Assembly: GCF_026683955.1 (NCBI RefSeq)
Contig: NZ_CP113343.1
Span: forward strand, 4,154,001-4,218,000
Length of the DNA: 64,000 bases
Direction: 5' to 3'
Source of the DNA: Arthrobacter sp. MMS18-M83
Lineage (GTDB): Bacteria > Actinomycetota > Actinomycetes > Actinomycetales > Micrococcaceae
In this document: piece after piece, positions 1 through 7,873 of the stretch
Layout of the letters: the number at the start of each line of letters is the position of its first letter
Numbering within the stretch: the stretch's first letter is position 1
Made by a program: the position numbers and the translations under genes
The notes under the pieces: generated by a model
The model's database searches: none
Seen by the model: only the letters and a program-made list of their open reading frames with translations
Told to the model about the DNA's origin: nothing

Positions 1-51
1 CATGTCTCCATCGTGTTCCTGATCCAGTCCAAGAAACAGTGGCAGAAATGA
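1..51 (+). CDS. C-terminal end of an unidentified protein (partial)
   Basis: The first 51 bases read as 16 codons ending HVSIVFLIQSKKQWQK and a TGA. A hydrophobic stretch followed by a basic, Trp-containing tail is what the end of a membrane protein often looks like. The stop lies 33 nt before the next start on the same strand, so it could be co-transcribed with the GlxA-type regulator. Too little is visible to name a family, and a chance open frame this short cannot be excluded. Confidence 0.35.
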   Translation, partial: HVSIVFLIQSKKQWQK

Positions 52-74
52 CCCATTTAGGCAATTTTCTGCCA
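40..74. promoter_or_regulatory. 9-bp inverted repeat upstream of the GlxA-type regulator
   Basis: TGGCAGAAA at 40-48 is repeated in inverted form as TTTCTGCCA at 66-74, with a 17-nt spacer. The second arm ends 10 nt before the ATG at 85. A perfect dyad in this place could be an operator for the regulator itself. No factor is assigned. Confidence 0.35.
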
Positions 75-84
75 CACTGGAACT

Positions 85-1053
85 ATGTTGAAAACGGTGG
101 CAATCATTGTGGTTCCCAACTTCTCGATCTTCGAGTTCGGGACCGCCTACGAGGTCTTTGGCATTGATCGCAAGGACCGGGGGAGCGGCGTTCCCAGCTT
201 TGATTTCAGGGTCTGCACCCCTGTCCCGGGCGATGTCAGGATGAAGTCCGGCCTGTCGATGCACGTCGGCCTGGGGCTGGAGGCCGCGGACGATGCCGAC
301 CTCGTCATCATGGCCCCCTACGGCAGGGACGAGGACGTTCCGGAATCCGTGCTGGATGCCCTAAGGGCAGCCCACGCGCGCGGGGCATGGGTCATGTCGA
401 TTTGTTCCGGAGCATACGCACTGGCGCGCGCCGGGCTCTTGGACGGGCGCCGCTGCACCACCCACTGGCACTACTCGCAGGACCTGGCCAGCAGGTATCC
501 GATGATCCATGTGGACGAGAACGTGCTCTACGTCCAGGACGGAACACTCATTACGAGCGCGGGTACGGCAGCAGGGATTGACGCTTGCCTGCATCTGGTC
601 CGTGTGGAGTTGGGTGCCAATGTCGCAACAGCCATTGCGCGCGACATGGTGGTTCCGCCGCACCGGGACGGCGGCCAGGCCCAGTTCATCGATCGGCCCA
701 TGCCCACGTGCGGCTCGGCGCCCATGGAGGCCTTGCTGCGCTGGATGGTGGAGAACCTGGAGCGGGACCACAGCGTCAACGAACTGGCGTCCCGGCTTCA
801 CATGTCCGCCCGGACCTTCGCCCGCCGTTTCCGGGCCGAGACAGGCGCCACACCTGCAGCCTGGCTCAACTCGCAGCGAGTGCTCCGAGCCCAGGAACTC
901 CTGGAAACCACCGAACTGAACATTGACGAAGTTGCGCGCGAAGCCGGGTTCGGGCATTCCGTGCTGCTAAGGCACCACTTTGCCAAGGTCCTGGACACGA
1001 GCCCGCAGTCCTACCGGAGGGCTTTCCGCGGCCAGTTGGCCGAAGTCGGCTAG
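85..1053 (+). CDS. GlxA family transcriptional regulator (DJ-1/PfpI-like + AraC HTH)
   Basis: This 322-residue cytoplasmic regulator has two domains. Residues 1-195 form a DJ-1/PfpI class-I amidotransferase-like sensor, with CSGAYALA forming the nucleophile-elbow region. Residues 210-318 form an AraC-type double helix-turn-helix, with the signature RAQELLETTELNIDEVAREAGF and a C-terminal SPQSYRRAF. Family members sense small ligands through the degenerate amidotransferase domain, and most ligands are unknown. The start at 85 follows a 9-bp dyad (40-74) that could be an autoregulatory operator. The gene ends tail to tail with the emfourin gene, sharing CTAG at 1050-1053. The target genes cannot be named from this window. 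Confidence 0.9.
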   Translation: MLKTVAIIVVPNFSIFEFGTAYEVFGIDRKDRGSGVPSFDFRVCTPVPGDVRMKSGLSMHVGLGLEAADDADLVIMAPYGRDEDVPESVLDALRAAHARGAWVMSICSGAYALARAGLLDGRRCTTHWHYSQDLASRYPMIHVDENVLYVQDGTLITSAGTAAGIDACLHLVRVELGANVATAIARDMVVPPHRDGGQAQFIDRPMPTCGSAPMEALLRWMVENLERDHSVNELASRLHMSARTFARRFRAETGATPAAWLNSQRVLRAQELLETTELNIDEVAREAGFGHSVLLRHHFAKVLDTSPQSYRRAFRGQLAEVG

Positions 1054-1346
1054 CGGAGGGTTTCCCGGCCTTCCACCTTGGCGTGCTCCACGAGGGTGTG
1101 CCATGGTCCGGTGACAGCGGTTTCCGGGAGCGTTGCCCGGTGTTGTCCCGCGCGGATCGAATACATGAACCGGTCGGCTTGCCCGGCTACTTGCCCAGCC
1201 GATTGCCCGCGCGACGGCACCTGATCCCAAGGGCAGGCCTCCACGATCGGCATCCAGCGTTGCTTATCTTCGGAGCTGGCGGCATCCACGGTCCAGACGC
1301 GCGTGATCGCGGCGACGCCGCCGCTGCGCTGGACGGTGATTTTCAT
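1050..1346 (-). CDS. emfourin-like protealysin inhibitor
   Basis: This 98-residue protein begins MKITVQRSGGVAAITRVW and matches the pattern I know for emfourin, the small proteinaceous inhibitor of protealysin-like M4 proteases: a basic first strand, a Gly-Gly turn, then alternating strands. It has no signal peptide, which agrees with a cytoplasmic partner. It lies 33 nt downstream of the M4 peptidase gene on the same strand, which is the order of the known protealysin operon. The likely role is to bind and silence that protease inside the cell. The assignment rests on the N-terminal pattern and the context. The C-terminal half is less familiar to me. Confidence 0.75.
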   Translation of the reverse strand: MKITVQRSGGVAAITRVWTVDAASSEDKQRWMPIVEACPWDQVPSRGQSAGQVAGQADRFMYSIRAGQHRATLPETAVTGPWHTLVEHAKVEGRETLR

Positions 1347-1379
1347 GTTCGACGGCTTCCACTGCTCTGGTAAGTGTTG

Positions 1380-2423
1380 CTAGAGCTTTACCTTCACAGT
1401 TTCCCACGCCTTCAGGACGGCGTCATGCTCGGAAGAACCAGCCCCAAACAGCTCCTCCGCAGACGTCGCGGTTGCCTTGGCGAACCGCCGGAAGGTGCAC
1501 GTGGCGGGTAGGGAGCCGCCTGTCAGGGTGTTGTACCAGATCTGGCCGGGCGCCTCCCACGCATTGCCTCCCAACTCCAGCGCAACGATGGAGAAAGCTC
1601 TGTTGGGAATGCCGGAGTTGATGTGGACACCGCCGTTGTCTGCGGTGGTGCGGACATACGTATCCATGGAGTCCGGCTGCGGATCCTTCCCGAGCACGTC
1701 GTCGTCGTAGGCGGTACCCGGTGCCTTCATCGAGCGGAGTGCGGCGCCTTGAACGGCATCTGTGAACAAGCCCTCGCCGATCAGCCAGCTGGCCTCGGCC
1801 GCGGATTGCTTTTTGGCATGTTGCTCCACCAGCACCCCGAAAACGTCGGACATGGACTCGTTGAGGGCTCCCGCCTGGTTCCGATAGGCGAGGGCTGCAG
1901 TGTACTGGGTGACGCCGTGCGCAAGTTCGTGCCCGATCACACTGAGCGACTTGGTGAACCTTTGGAAGATCTCGCCGTCGCCGTCACCGAAGACCATCTG
2001 GCTGCCATTCCAGAACGCATTGTCGTATAGCTGGCCGTAGTGGACGGTGGCATCGAGTTTCAGCCCGGCGCCGTCGATCGAATTCCTGCCGAACACTTCT
2101 GCGTAGAGCCTGTGGGTTTCGCCCAGTCCGTCGAAGGCTTCATCGGCGGCTGCGTCGCCTGTGGCCGCACCGCCCTCCTTGCGGACGAGCTTTCCCGGCA
2201 GGACCTCGGTGGACCCGGTGTCGTAGATGGTCCGTTTCGGCGGACCGGGCTTGGCCTGGCGGGCTGTGGGTACCGGGGCCGGCACCGGAAGCGAGCGGAC
2301 CGCCTGAAGGGACTTGATGTGGAGCAGGGATTCCTTGGCCGCCCGTGCAATGATCCGCAGGCGGGGCTCATTCTGGGTTGCCAGCCTGCGCAGCATATAG
2401 GGCGGAATGATGGAACAGATCAC
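1380..2423 (-). CDS. M4 family (protealysin-like) metallopeptidase
   Basis: This is a 347-residue zinc peptidase with the thermolysin-type HELAH motif (GHELAHGVTQYTA), the third zinc ligand in ALNESMSDVFG and the substrate-binding DNGGVHINSGIPNRAF. The N terminus, MICSIIPPYMLRRLA, matches the short precursor segment of protealysins (the PPY/ML element near a Cys or Phe) rather than a secretion signal, so the enzyme is probably made as a cytoplasmic proenzyme that processes itself. The GTG start at 2423 is preceded by GAAAGGG. The emfourin-like gene follows at once, suggesting co-expression of protease and inhibitor. The natural substrate is unknown. Confidence 0.9.
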   Translation of the reverse strand: MICSIIPPYMLRRLATQNEPRLRIIARAAKESLLHIKSLQAVRSLPVPAPVPTARQAKPGPPKRTIYDTGSTEVLPGKLVRKEGGAATGDAAADEAFDGLGETHRLYAEVFGRNSIDGAGLKLDATVHYGQLYDNAFWNGSQMVFGDGDGEIFQRFTKSLSVIGHELAHGVTQYTAALAYRNQAGALNESMSDVFGVLVEQHAKKQSAAEASWLIGEGLFTDAVQGAALRSMKAPGTAYDDDVLGKDPQPDSMDTYVRTTADNGGVHINSGIPNRAFSIVALELGGNAWEAPGQIWYNTLTGGSLPATCTFRRFAKATATSAEELFGAGSSEHDAVLKAWETVKVKL

Positions 2424-2518
2424 AGCGAACCCTTTCGTACCTGGTGGACTTGACCGGGTACGAACAGCTTAGAAGCGGCCACCGACATTTTGGCCGGCTC
2501 GGTGCGGCATGTTCGCTA

Positions 2519-2689
2519 TCACGTCAAGTGAGAGGCCTCCGTCGGGCAGGGAGGCACGGGGTCCGCATCGTTTCCGGAACCCCTGAGGATCCGTTGCAGC
2601 TTGCCGAGGTCCACGATGCCGTTGCCCCACGCCAACTCGATTTCGTAGAGGGCTTGTTTGTTGCGGCGGGCGGCTTCACAGTCCGGCAT
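2519..2689 (-). CDS. small hypothetical protein (downstream of overlapping pair)
   Basis: A 56-codon frame begins MPDCEAARRNKQALYEI and ends CPTEASHLT. The sequence is amphipathic and protein-like (AWGNGIVDLGKLQRIL), unlike the low-complexity shadows around it. Its ATG lies inside the last codons of the upstream small frame, with 14 nt of overlap, so it could be translationally coupled. Alternatively both frames are pieces of one gene joined by a frameshift. I do not recognise the family. It ends 95 nt upstream of the M4 peptidase start, on the same strand. Confidence 0.4.
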   Translation of the reverse strand: MPDCEAARRNKQALYEIELAWGNGIVDLGKLQRILRGSGNDADPVPPCPTEASHLT

Positions 2690-2834
2690 CGGTGTCCTCG
2701 GGTTCCGGGCGAAGGACGGTTGCGAGTTGTGCCGCTGGCAGCCGCGAGAGTTTCCCGGCAAGGACCGGCGCTTTGGCTTCGAGCTCCGGGAACGCAGTTG
2801 CGGGCTCCATTTTTGGTATCTGCACAAGAACCAT
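2676..2834 (-). CDS. small hypothetical protein (upstream of overlapping pair)
   Basis: A 52-codon frame begins MVLVQIPKMEPATAFPELEA and ends EPEDTDAGL. The body looks like real protein (KLSRLPAAQLATVLRPEPE). No convincing Shine-Dalgarno lies before the ATG at 2834, and the frame stays open further upstream towards the tRNA, so the start is uncertain. It overlaps the next small frame by 14 nt. I do not recognise it. Confidence 0.35.
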   Translation of the reverse strand: MVLVQIPKMEPATAFPELEAKAPVLAGKLSRLPAAQLATVLRPEPEDTDAGL

Positions 2835-2914
2835 GTGTAGGGAGGGGGCAAAACGTGACGCGATTTTTCCACTTATTTTTTGAATTGCAATCCCCGCATC
2901 CCGCCGGGGCATAG

Positions 2915-2950
2915 AAAAACCCCGCCAGTCCTTGGACTGGCGGGGTTTTT
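2915..2950. terminator. bidirectional intrinsic terminator next to tRNA-Arg
   Basis: This is a perfect 17-bp inverted repeat (2915-2931 and 2934-2950). The stem is GC-rich at its centre, with five A on the left edge and five T on the right edge. On the minus strand it directly follows the tRNA and gives a U-tract, so it should end the tRNA transcript. Confidence 0.85.
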
Positions 2951-2956
2951 CGGTTG

Positions 2957-3029
2957 TGCCCTCGATAGGATTCGAACCTACGGCCTTCTGCTCCGGAGGC
3001 AGACGCTCTATCCCCTGAGCTACGAGGGC
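2957..3029 (-). tRNA. tRNA-Arg (anticodon CCG)
   Basis: Read on the minus strand this is a 73-nt cloverleaf. The acceptor stem is GCCCTCG paired with CGAGGGC, with an A discriminator. The D arm contains AGCTCAGGGGATAGAGC. The anticodon stem TCTGC/GCAGA encloses the loop CTCCGGA, giving anticodon CCG, and the T arm contains GGTTCGAATCC. CCA is not encoded. It reads CGG arginine codons, which are frequent in this GC-rich genome. A strong hairpin terminator follows 6 nt downstream on the minus strand. Confidence 0.95.
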
Positions 3030-3119
3030 ATCCAGGGCTCCCGTCCGTTGCCGGAGGGACGTCCACGAGCTTAGCAGGTCACCGCGCCGCAATGGAAAAC
3101 GGTGAGGCTGTGCGCCGCG

Positions 3120-4640
3120 TCAGTAGCCCGAGAACGAGTCGGTATGGATTCTTCGGGCTCCCGCCCGGCGTGCGGCAGCGCGGAGGGAGTCTACGTTTGC
3201 CGGGGACCCGGACACGTACACGTCCCGTTCGGCAACGTCGGGAACGAGTTCCCGCAGCGAGTTGCCATCGATCCGGAACTGTCCGGCGTCGTGCATGAAC
3301 GACGGCGGTGGGGAACCGTCTGCCACGCGCGCAATGACGCGCGCACCGGAGGCCTCCAGGACATCTCGCCCGGCAAGTTCGGCTGCGCTGGGGGCGAGAT
3401 ACAACACCACCATGTCCCTTCGCGCGGAGTCGAGCGACGCCAGTTGGGACAAGAAAGGCGTGATCCCGATCCCCGCAGCGATGAGCAGCACGGGCCTGCC
3501 GACGTCGGACGGTAGGACAAAGTCACCGCCTACAGCGGTTCCGCGAACGCATTCTCCATCCTCAAGGGCGAGCAGCGCGCGCTTGGCGGCCGAGATCGGC
3601 TCCGCTGTGCCAACGCCGAAGGTCACCTCCGGTGAGCCTGGCGAGCTGGTGATGCTGAAGACCCGTCTCCGTCCCTTCCCGTCGGAGCGCGAGTGCGGAA
3701 GGTTGAGCTCCATGAACTGCCCGGGAAGGAAACGAACGGGACGGCGCGGCTCAAAACGGAATTCGGTGGTGAACGGAGTCAGGGGACGCGACCCCTTGAA
3801 GGTCAGCATGACCCCGCCGCGTTGTCCCGCGAGGAATGCGAGGAAGTTGCCCACGAGCAGCGCAATTTCCGGCGAATTGGCCACGATACCCAGGTTGTAC
3901 GGCACTGCGAACAACACGCCGACGACCACCGCCAGCGCCAATTGCTGCAAGCGCCGCGGCGGCAAGGTGAGCGGCTCCGTGAGCATGAAGCCCACGAAAA
4001 AAAGGAGCGGCCGTTGCGCAAGTGGCTGCCAGAGGGCGGATCCCCATGTCATCCCTGCCTGCAGGAGTTCGGCGGACACGATGGATACCGTGACCACGAG
4101 GAACGTGCAGGCCATCAGCATCTTCCGCGTCCTGTACAGCACCAGCAGGACCCCGGGCACCAGGAGCCACAACATGGCCGGTGTCGCCGCCCACCATGTC
4201 GCGATGTTCAAACCCGTGAGGCTGGCGATGAAGGCGCCAGCGGCAGCAGGGTTGAAAATGTGCCGGCCACGGAAAGCCAGCACATACTTGGACGCCGACG
4301 CCAGGACGCATGCCACAACCACCCCGGCAAGGTCGGGAACCTGAACTGTGGGCACGAGTTCGGTGGGCCAGAACAGGAAGTACAGGAGAAGGCCCGTGAT
4401 GAGCGAAGACTCCGAATGGGGCCGGACCTTGAACAGCATCGCCACGAGCCGGTTGGACGCATACGTCAGTCCCACGCACAGCACCAGGTGGACGAGCATT
4501 TCCGGCAGGCCGAACGTCAGCCAGCCGAGGACGTTCAACACCATGCTGTACACCGCAAGGATGGCGAGGATCCACAGAATCAGCCGGTACATGGTGAAGC
4601 GGCCAAGCCAGGCGTCCGCACGCGCTTTGATGGCAATCAT
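3120..4640 (-). CDS. membrane NqrB/RnfD-like subunit fused to a ferredoxin-NAD(P) reductase domain
   Basis: This 506-residue protein has an N-terminal half (about 20-275) with roughly eight to ten membrane segments of the NqrB/RnfD type, including HIFNPAAAGAF. The C-terminal half (about 285-506) is a ferredoxin-reductase module, with the flavin-binding FLPGQFMEL and RRRVFSITSS and the nucleotide-binding LLIAAGIGITPF. The likely role is to pass electrons from cytoplasmic NAD(P)H through FAD and membrane flavins to an acceptor outside the membrane. I do not see the classic SGAT flavinylation motif of NqrB/RnfD in the membrane half. The ATG overlaps the apbE stop by 4 nt (ATGA), so the two are translationally coupled. 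It is the last gene of the three-gene flavin cluster. Confidence 0.85.
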   Translation of the reverse strand: MIAIKARADAWLGRFTMYRLILWILAILAVYSMVLNVLGWLTFGLPEMLVHLVLCVGLTYASNRLVAMLFKVRPHSESSLITGLLLYFLFWPTELVPTVQVPDLAGVVVACVLASASKYVLAFRGRHIFNPAAAGAFIASLTGLNIATWWAATPAMLWLLVPGVLLVLYRTRKMLMACTFLVVTVSIVSAELLQAGMTWGSALWQPLAQRPLLFFVGFMLTEPLTLPPRRLQQLALAVVVGVLFAVPYNLGIVANSPEIALLVGNFLAFLAGQRGGVMLTFKGSRPLTPFTTEFRFEPRRPVRFLPGQFMELNLPHSRSDGKGRRRVFSITSSPGSPEVTFGVGTAEPISAAKRALLALEDGECVRGTAVGGDFVLPSDVGRPVLLIAAGIGITPFLSQLASLDSARRDMVVLYLAPSAAELAGRDVLEASGARVIARVADGSPPPSFMHDAGQFRIDGNSLRELVPDVAERDVYVSGSPANVDSLRAAARRAGARRIHTDSFSGY

Positions 4641-5509
4641 GTGAACAGTGTCCCTTCAAAACCTGCCGAATAGGCCGCGTGTCCGTCCGAATAGACCTTG
4701 AGCCAGGAGAAATCGAACTCTTCGTCGAGCACCTTCGGATCCACCAGGAAGAGCGCGGTGGCCAGCGCATCGGCTTCCAGTGCCGAGGCGGCCAGGGTCC
4801 AGGTGGCCACCACCGTTTCCACCGGGCGCCCGGTGGCGCCGTCCAGGACATGGTGAAGGCCGTCGCCCCACGCGCGCCTGTTGGCCGCAGAAGCGCACAG
4901 GGCGCCGTCGTGGAGTTCGACGACGCCGATCGCCTGGGTGGGGTCGTAAGGGTGTTCGAGGGCCACGCCCAAGGGTTCCGCGCCGGAGTGGAGCATGTCG
5001 CCGCTCGCGTCCACAAGGAACTCTGTGATCCCCGCTGAGCGCAGCACCGTTGCTACCAGGTCCACCAGCTGGCCCTTTCCCGCAGCGCCAATGTCCAGTA
5101 CCAAGGGAGCGGAAGTGGAGATCTTTGAGCCGTTCCATTCCAGGACATCTTCCCAGCGCGGCGCCGGCACCGGGTGGCCGAGGGGCCTTAGGGCATAGTC
5201 CACCCCGTAGCCCAGCTGCTCAAGGCTGCTGCCGATAAGTGGCGTCATGGCACCCCTGCTGAGGTGGTACAACTTCCTGAACAGCACTTCCAGCTCGGAC
5301 GCCCCTGCCGGGAGAACCACAGTTCCGGGTTCCCGCGCGAGCCGCGCAATGAGGGAGTCGGTGCGGAACCGTGAATAGCTTCGGTCGTAATCCTCCACAA
5401 CGCCCAAAAAGCTGCGGCGGACCGCGCTGGGAAGGGGCTCCGGCGTCGAAATCTCCCACTTGGTTCCGATTCCGTCGAAGGCGAAGTCGCTCCAGCCCGC
5501 GTGCGGCAT
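4637..5509 (-). CDS. apbE: ApbE-like FAD:protein FMN transferase
   Basis: This 290-residue member of the ApbE family transfers FMN from FAD onto a Ser/Thr of target proteins outside the membrane. Diagnostic elements are VLDIGAAGKGQLVD, DASGDMLHSG, the HHVLDGATGRP Mg/FAD site and ALEADALATALF near the C terminus. The N terminus has no clear signal peptide or lipobox, unlike many exported ApbEs, so its location is uncertain. It starts 5 nt after the FMN-binding lipoprotein stop, and its stop overlaps the next start. The obvious substrate is the lipoprotein encoded just upstream. Confidence 0.88.
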   Translation of the reverse strand: MPHAGWSDFAFDGIGTKWEISTPEPLPSAVRRSFLGVVEDYDRSYSRFRTDSLIARLAREPGTVVLPAGASELEVLFRKLYHLSRGAMTPLIGSSLEQLGYGVDYALRPLGHPVPAPRWEDVLEWNGSKISTSAPLVLDIGAAGKGQLVDLVATVLRSAGITEFLVDASGDMLHSGAEPLGVALEHPYDPTQAIGVVELHDGALCASAANRRAWGDGLHHVLDGATGRPVETVVATWTLAASALEADALATALFLVDPKVLDEEFDFSWLKVYSDGHAAYSAGFEGTLFT

Positions 5510-5514
5510 GGCGG

Positions 5515-5988
5515 CTATTTGGCCTCGGACTTGATGGTTTCCACGGCTTGGTTGAACCCGCCGCTGGTCAGGGAAGAGCCTGCGACCTTGGACACGTTGA
5601 TGTCGTCCAGTTTCTTGCCGACGATCTGCGCTGCGATTCCGTCCTTGAACTCGCCTTGGAACTTCTTGGTGTTCGGGTTCGAGGGGTGGACGGTGATGTC
5701 GACGCCGGAAATGGTGCCACCGGACAATGTCAACTGGACGCCTACGGTTTCCTGGCCGTTAGGGGATGTGTAGGAGCCGTCGGCACTGTAGGTACCGTCC
5801 TTGTACGAGCCCGATGATGAGGAGCCTGTCGTGGCCAGCTTGCTGGCGCCCGCCTGCGTGCTCGTATTCTGCGGTGTGCTGCTTTGGGCTGCGCCGGCTT
5901 GGGTGGAGGGCGCGCAAGCTGCCACCGAGCTGGCGAGGGTGAGGCCGGCGGCGCCGACGAGAATGCTCTTGTGGAGTGGCGTAGTCAT
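5515..5988 (-). CDS. FMN-binding domain lipoprotein
   Basis: This 157-residue exported protein has a signal peptide with lipobox-like LASSVAAC (Cys at about 25). A Ser/Thr/Ala/Gln-rich linker (about 26-62) follows, then an FMN-binding domain to the C terminus (YKDGTYSADGSY, GVQLTLSGGTISGVDI). The segment SSLTSGGFNQAVETIK occupies the place of the S/TGAT-type motif in which a Ser or Thr receives covalent FMN. It is the first gene of a unit with ApbE and the membrane reductase. The likely role is a flavin-carrying electron shuttle anchored on the outer face of the membrane. Confidence 0.88.
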   Translation of the reverse strand: MTTPLHKSILVGAAGLTLASSVAACAPSTQAGAAQSSTPQNTSTQAGASKLATTGSSSSGSYKDGTYSADGSYTSPNGQETVGVQLTLSGGTISGVDITVHPSNPNTKKFQGEFKDGIAAQIVGKKLDDINVSKVAGSSLTSGGFNQAVETIKSEAK

Positions 5989-6205
5989 GTTCTGCTCGTT
6001 TCAACTGGACAAGAAAGGGTCTTGGCACATGGACCGGACGCACGGTTCGGGCACGAGGCCGTTCCGATGTTCAACTTGGAAATCAGCCTAGCGGCTCAGT
6101 CTGGGAGCTGTAGGTGGTGAAACTGTGCGTAACCTGTGCGCCAAATGGTCCCCACGTGCACGTGATCACTAAGCAAAGAATTCCACCACTTGCAAGCCCC
6201 ACCGG

Positions 6206-6211
6206 TAGGCT
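6206..6211 (+). promoter_or_regulatory. -10 box of a probable leaderless argS transcript
   Basis: TAGGCT lies 6 nt before the GTG start and no Shine-Dalgarno is present. No clear -35 element is seen. Confidence 0.4.
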
Positions 6212-6217
6212 AGACGG

Positions 6218-7867
6218 GTGACTCCCGAAGAACTCTCCGCCGCCATATCCGCCTGCCTGAAAGACGCTGTCGCCGCTGGCGAGCTTGCGCTTTCCGAATC
6301 TGCCCTCCCCGAGGACGTACGCGTGGAGCGACCCAAGAACCGGGAGCACGGCGACTGGGCTACCAACATTGCTTTGCAGCTGGCCAAACAGGCAGGGACC
6401 AACCCGCGCGAATTCGCCACGGTTCTCAGCAAGCGACTGGAAGCGATCGACGGCGTCACAGCCGTGGACATCGCCGGCCCGGGCTTCCTCAACATCACCG
6501 TGGACGCGGCCGCCGCTGGCGCACTGGCCAAGGCGATCGTCGAGGCGGGAAGCTCCTACGGAACCAACCAGGCGCTCGCAGGCCATGTGGTCAACATGGA
6601 GTTCGTCTCCGCCAACCCCACGGGACCGCTGCACATTGGACACACGCGCTGGGCCGCCCTGGGCGATTCCATTGCCCGCGTCCTCCGCGCCTCAGGCGCG
6701 GAGGTCACCGCCGAGTACTACATCAACGACGCCGGCACGCAGATGAACGTATTTGCGAACTCGGTGCTGTCTCGCCTGCACGGGCGCGGCGTTCCGGAAG
6801 GCGGCTACCCCGGAGAGTACATCCGGGAACTCGGCGACGAGGTCCTCAAGGCCCATCCGGCAATCCGTGAACTCACCGATGTGGCAGCGCTGCCGGTGAT
6901 CCGCGCCGCCGCCTACCAAGCCCAGATGAAAGACATCAAGGACACCCTTGCCGAATTCGGCGTGGCTTTCGATGTCTTCTTCTCCGAACAGGAACTGCAC
7001 GACGCCGGTGCGATCGAATCCGCCGTTGCGCGCCTCCGGGAGCAGGGCCATGTGTTCGACGACGGCGGGGCCGTCTGGCTGCGCACCACGGACTTTGGGG
7101 ATGACAAGGACCGGGTGATGATCCGCGCCAACGGCGAACCGACGTATTTCGCCGCCGACGCAGCCTATTACCTGTCGAAGAAGGACCGCGGCTTCACGGA
7201 GAAGATCTACCTGCTCGGCGCGGACCACCATGGCTACATCAACCGGCTCAAGGCCATTGCTGCCTGCGCCGGCGATGACCCTGAGGTCAACATTGAGGTT
7301 CTGATCGGACAACTGGTCTCCGTCAACGGCGCCAAGCTGTCAAAGCGTGCCGGCAACATCATCGAGCTCAAGGACCTTATCGAGTGGCTCGGGAAGGACG
7401 CGGTGCGTTACTCGTTGGCGCGCTTCCCCGCAGACTCGCCGCTCACACTGGATCCGGAACTGCTGAAGAAGAACAGCAACGAAAACCCGGTGTTCTATGT
7501 GCAGTACGCGCATGCCCGTTCCCGTGGAACCGCCCGCAACGCGATCGAGGCCGGCGTGGACCACAGCGCTTTCGACGCCTCCCTCCTGGACCACGCCACC
7601 GAGAACGAGCTGTTGTCCTACCTCGGCAGCTACCCGTCCATCGTGGCCAAGGCCGCGGAGCTCCGCGAACCGCACCGCGTGGCCCGCCACCTCGAGGTCA
7701 TCGCCGGGGCATACCACCGTTGGTACGACGCCTGCCGCGTTTCGCCGCTAGGGGACGAGCCGGTGCAGGACGTCAACCGCACCCGGCTGTGGCTCAACGA
7801 CGCCACGAGCCAAGTGCTGGCCAACGGACTTGGGCTCCTCGGCGTTTCAGCTCCGGAACGGATGTGA
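6218..7867 (+). CDS. argS: arginyl-tRNA synthetase
   Basis: This 549-residue class-I aminoacyl-tRNA synthetase charges tRNA-Arg. An N-terminal Add-1-like domain spans about 1-110. The HIGH signature is in PTGPLHIGHTRWAALGDS, the KMSKS equivalent is AKLSKRAGN, and the C-terminal anticodon-binding domain is DALR type. Length is normal. The GTG at 6218 has TAGGCT 6 nt upstream and no Shine-Dalgarno, which suggests a leaderless mRNA. lysA begins 6 nt after its stop, so argS-lysA-hom-thrC-thrB is probably one transcription unit. Confidence 0.97.
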   Translation: MTPEELSAAISACLKDAVAAGELALSESALPEDVRVERPKNREHGDWATNIALQLAKQAGTNPREFATVLSKRLEAIDGVTAVDIAGPGFLNITVDAAAAGALAKAIVEAGSSYGTNQALAGHVVNMEFVSANPTGPLHIGHTRWAALGDSIARVLRASGAEVTAEYYINDAGTQMNVFANSVLSRLHGRGVPEGGYPGEYIRELGDEVLKAHPAIRELTDVAALPVIRAAAYQAQMKDIKDTLAEFGVAFDVFFSEQELHDAGAIESAVARLREQGHVFDDGGAVWLRTTDFGDDKDRVMIRANGEPTYFAADAAYYLSKKDRGFTEKIYLLGADHHGYINRLKAIAACAGDDPEVNIEVLIGQLVSVNGAKLSKRAGNIIELKDLIEWLGKDAVRYSLARFPADSPLTLDPELLKKNSNENPVFYVQYAHARSRGTARNAIEAGVDHSAFDASLLDHATENELLSYLGSYPSIVAKAAELREPHRVARHLEVIAGAYHRWYDACRVSPLGDEPVQDVNRTRLWLNDATSQVLANGLGLLGVSAPERM

Positions 7868-7873
7868 TCTGGC

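Noticed and set aside
2524..3066. 180-codon open frame on the minus strand across the tRNA
   Set aside because: It runs through tRNA-Arg and its terminator, and its sequence shows compositional bias without protein-like pattern.
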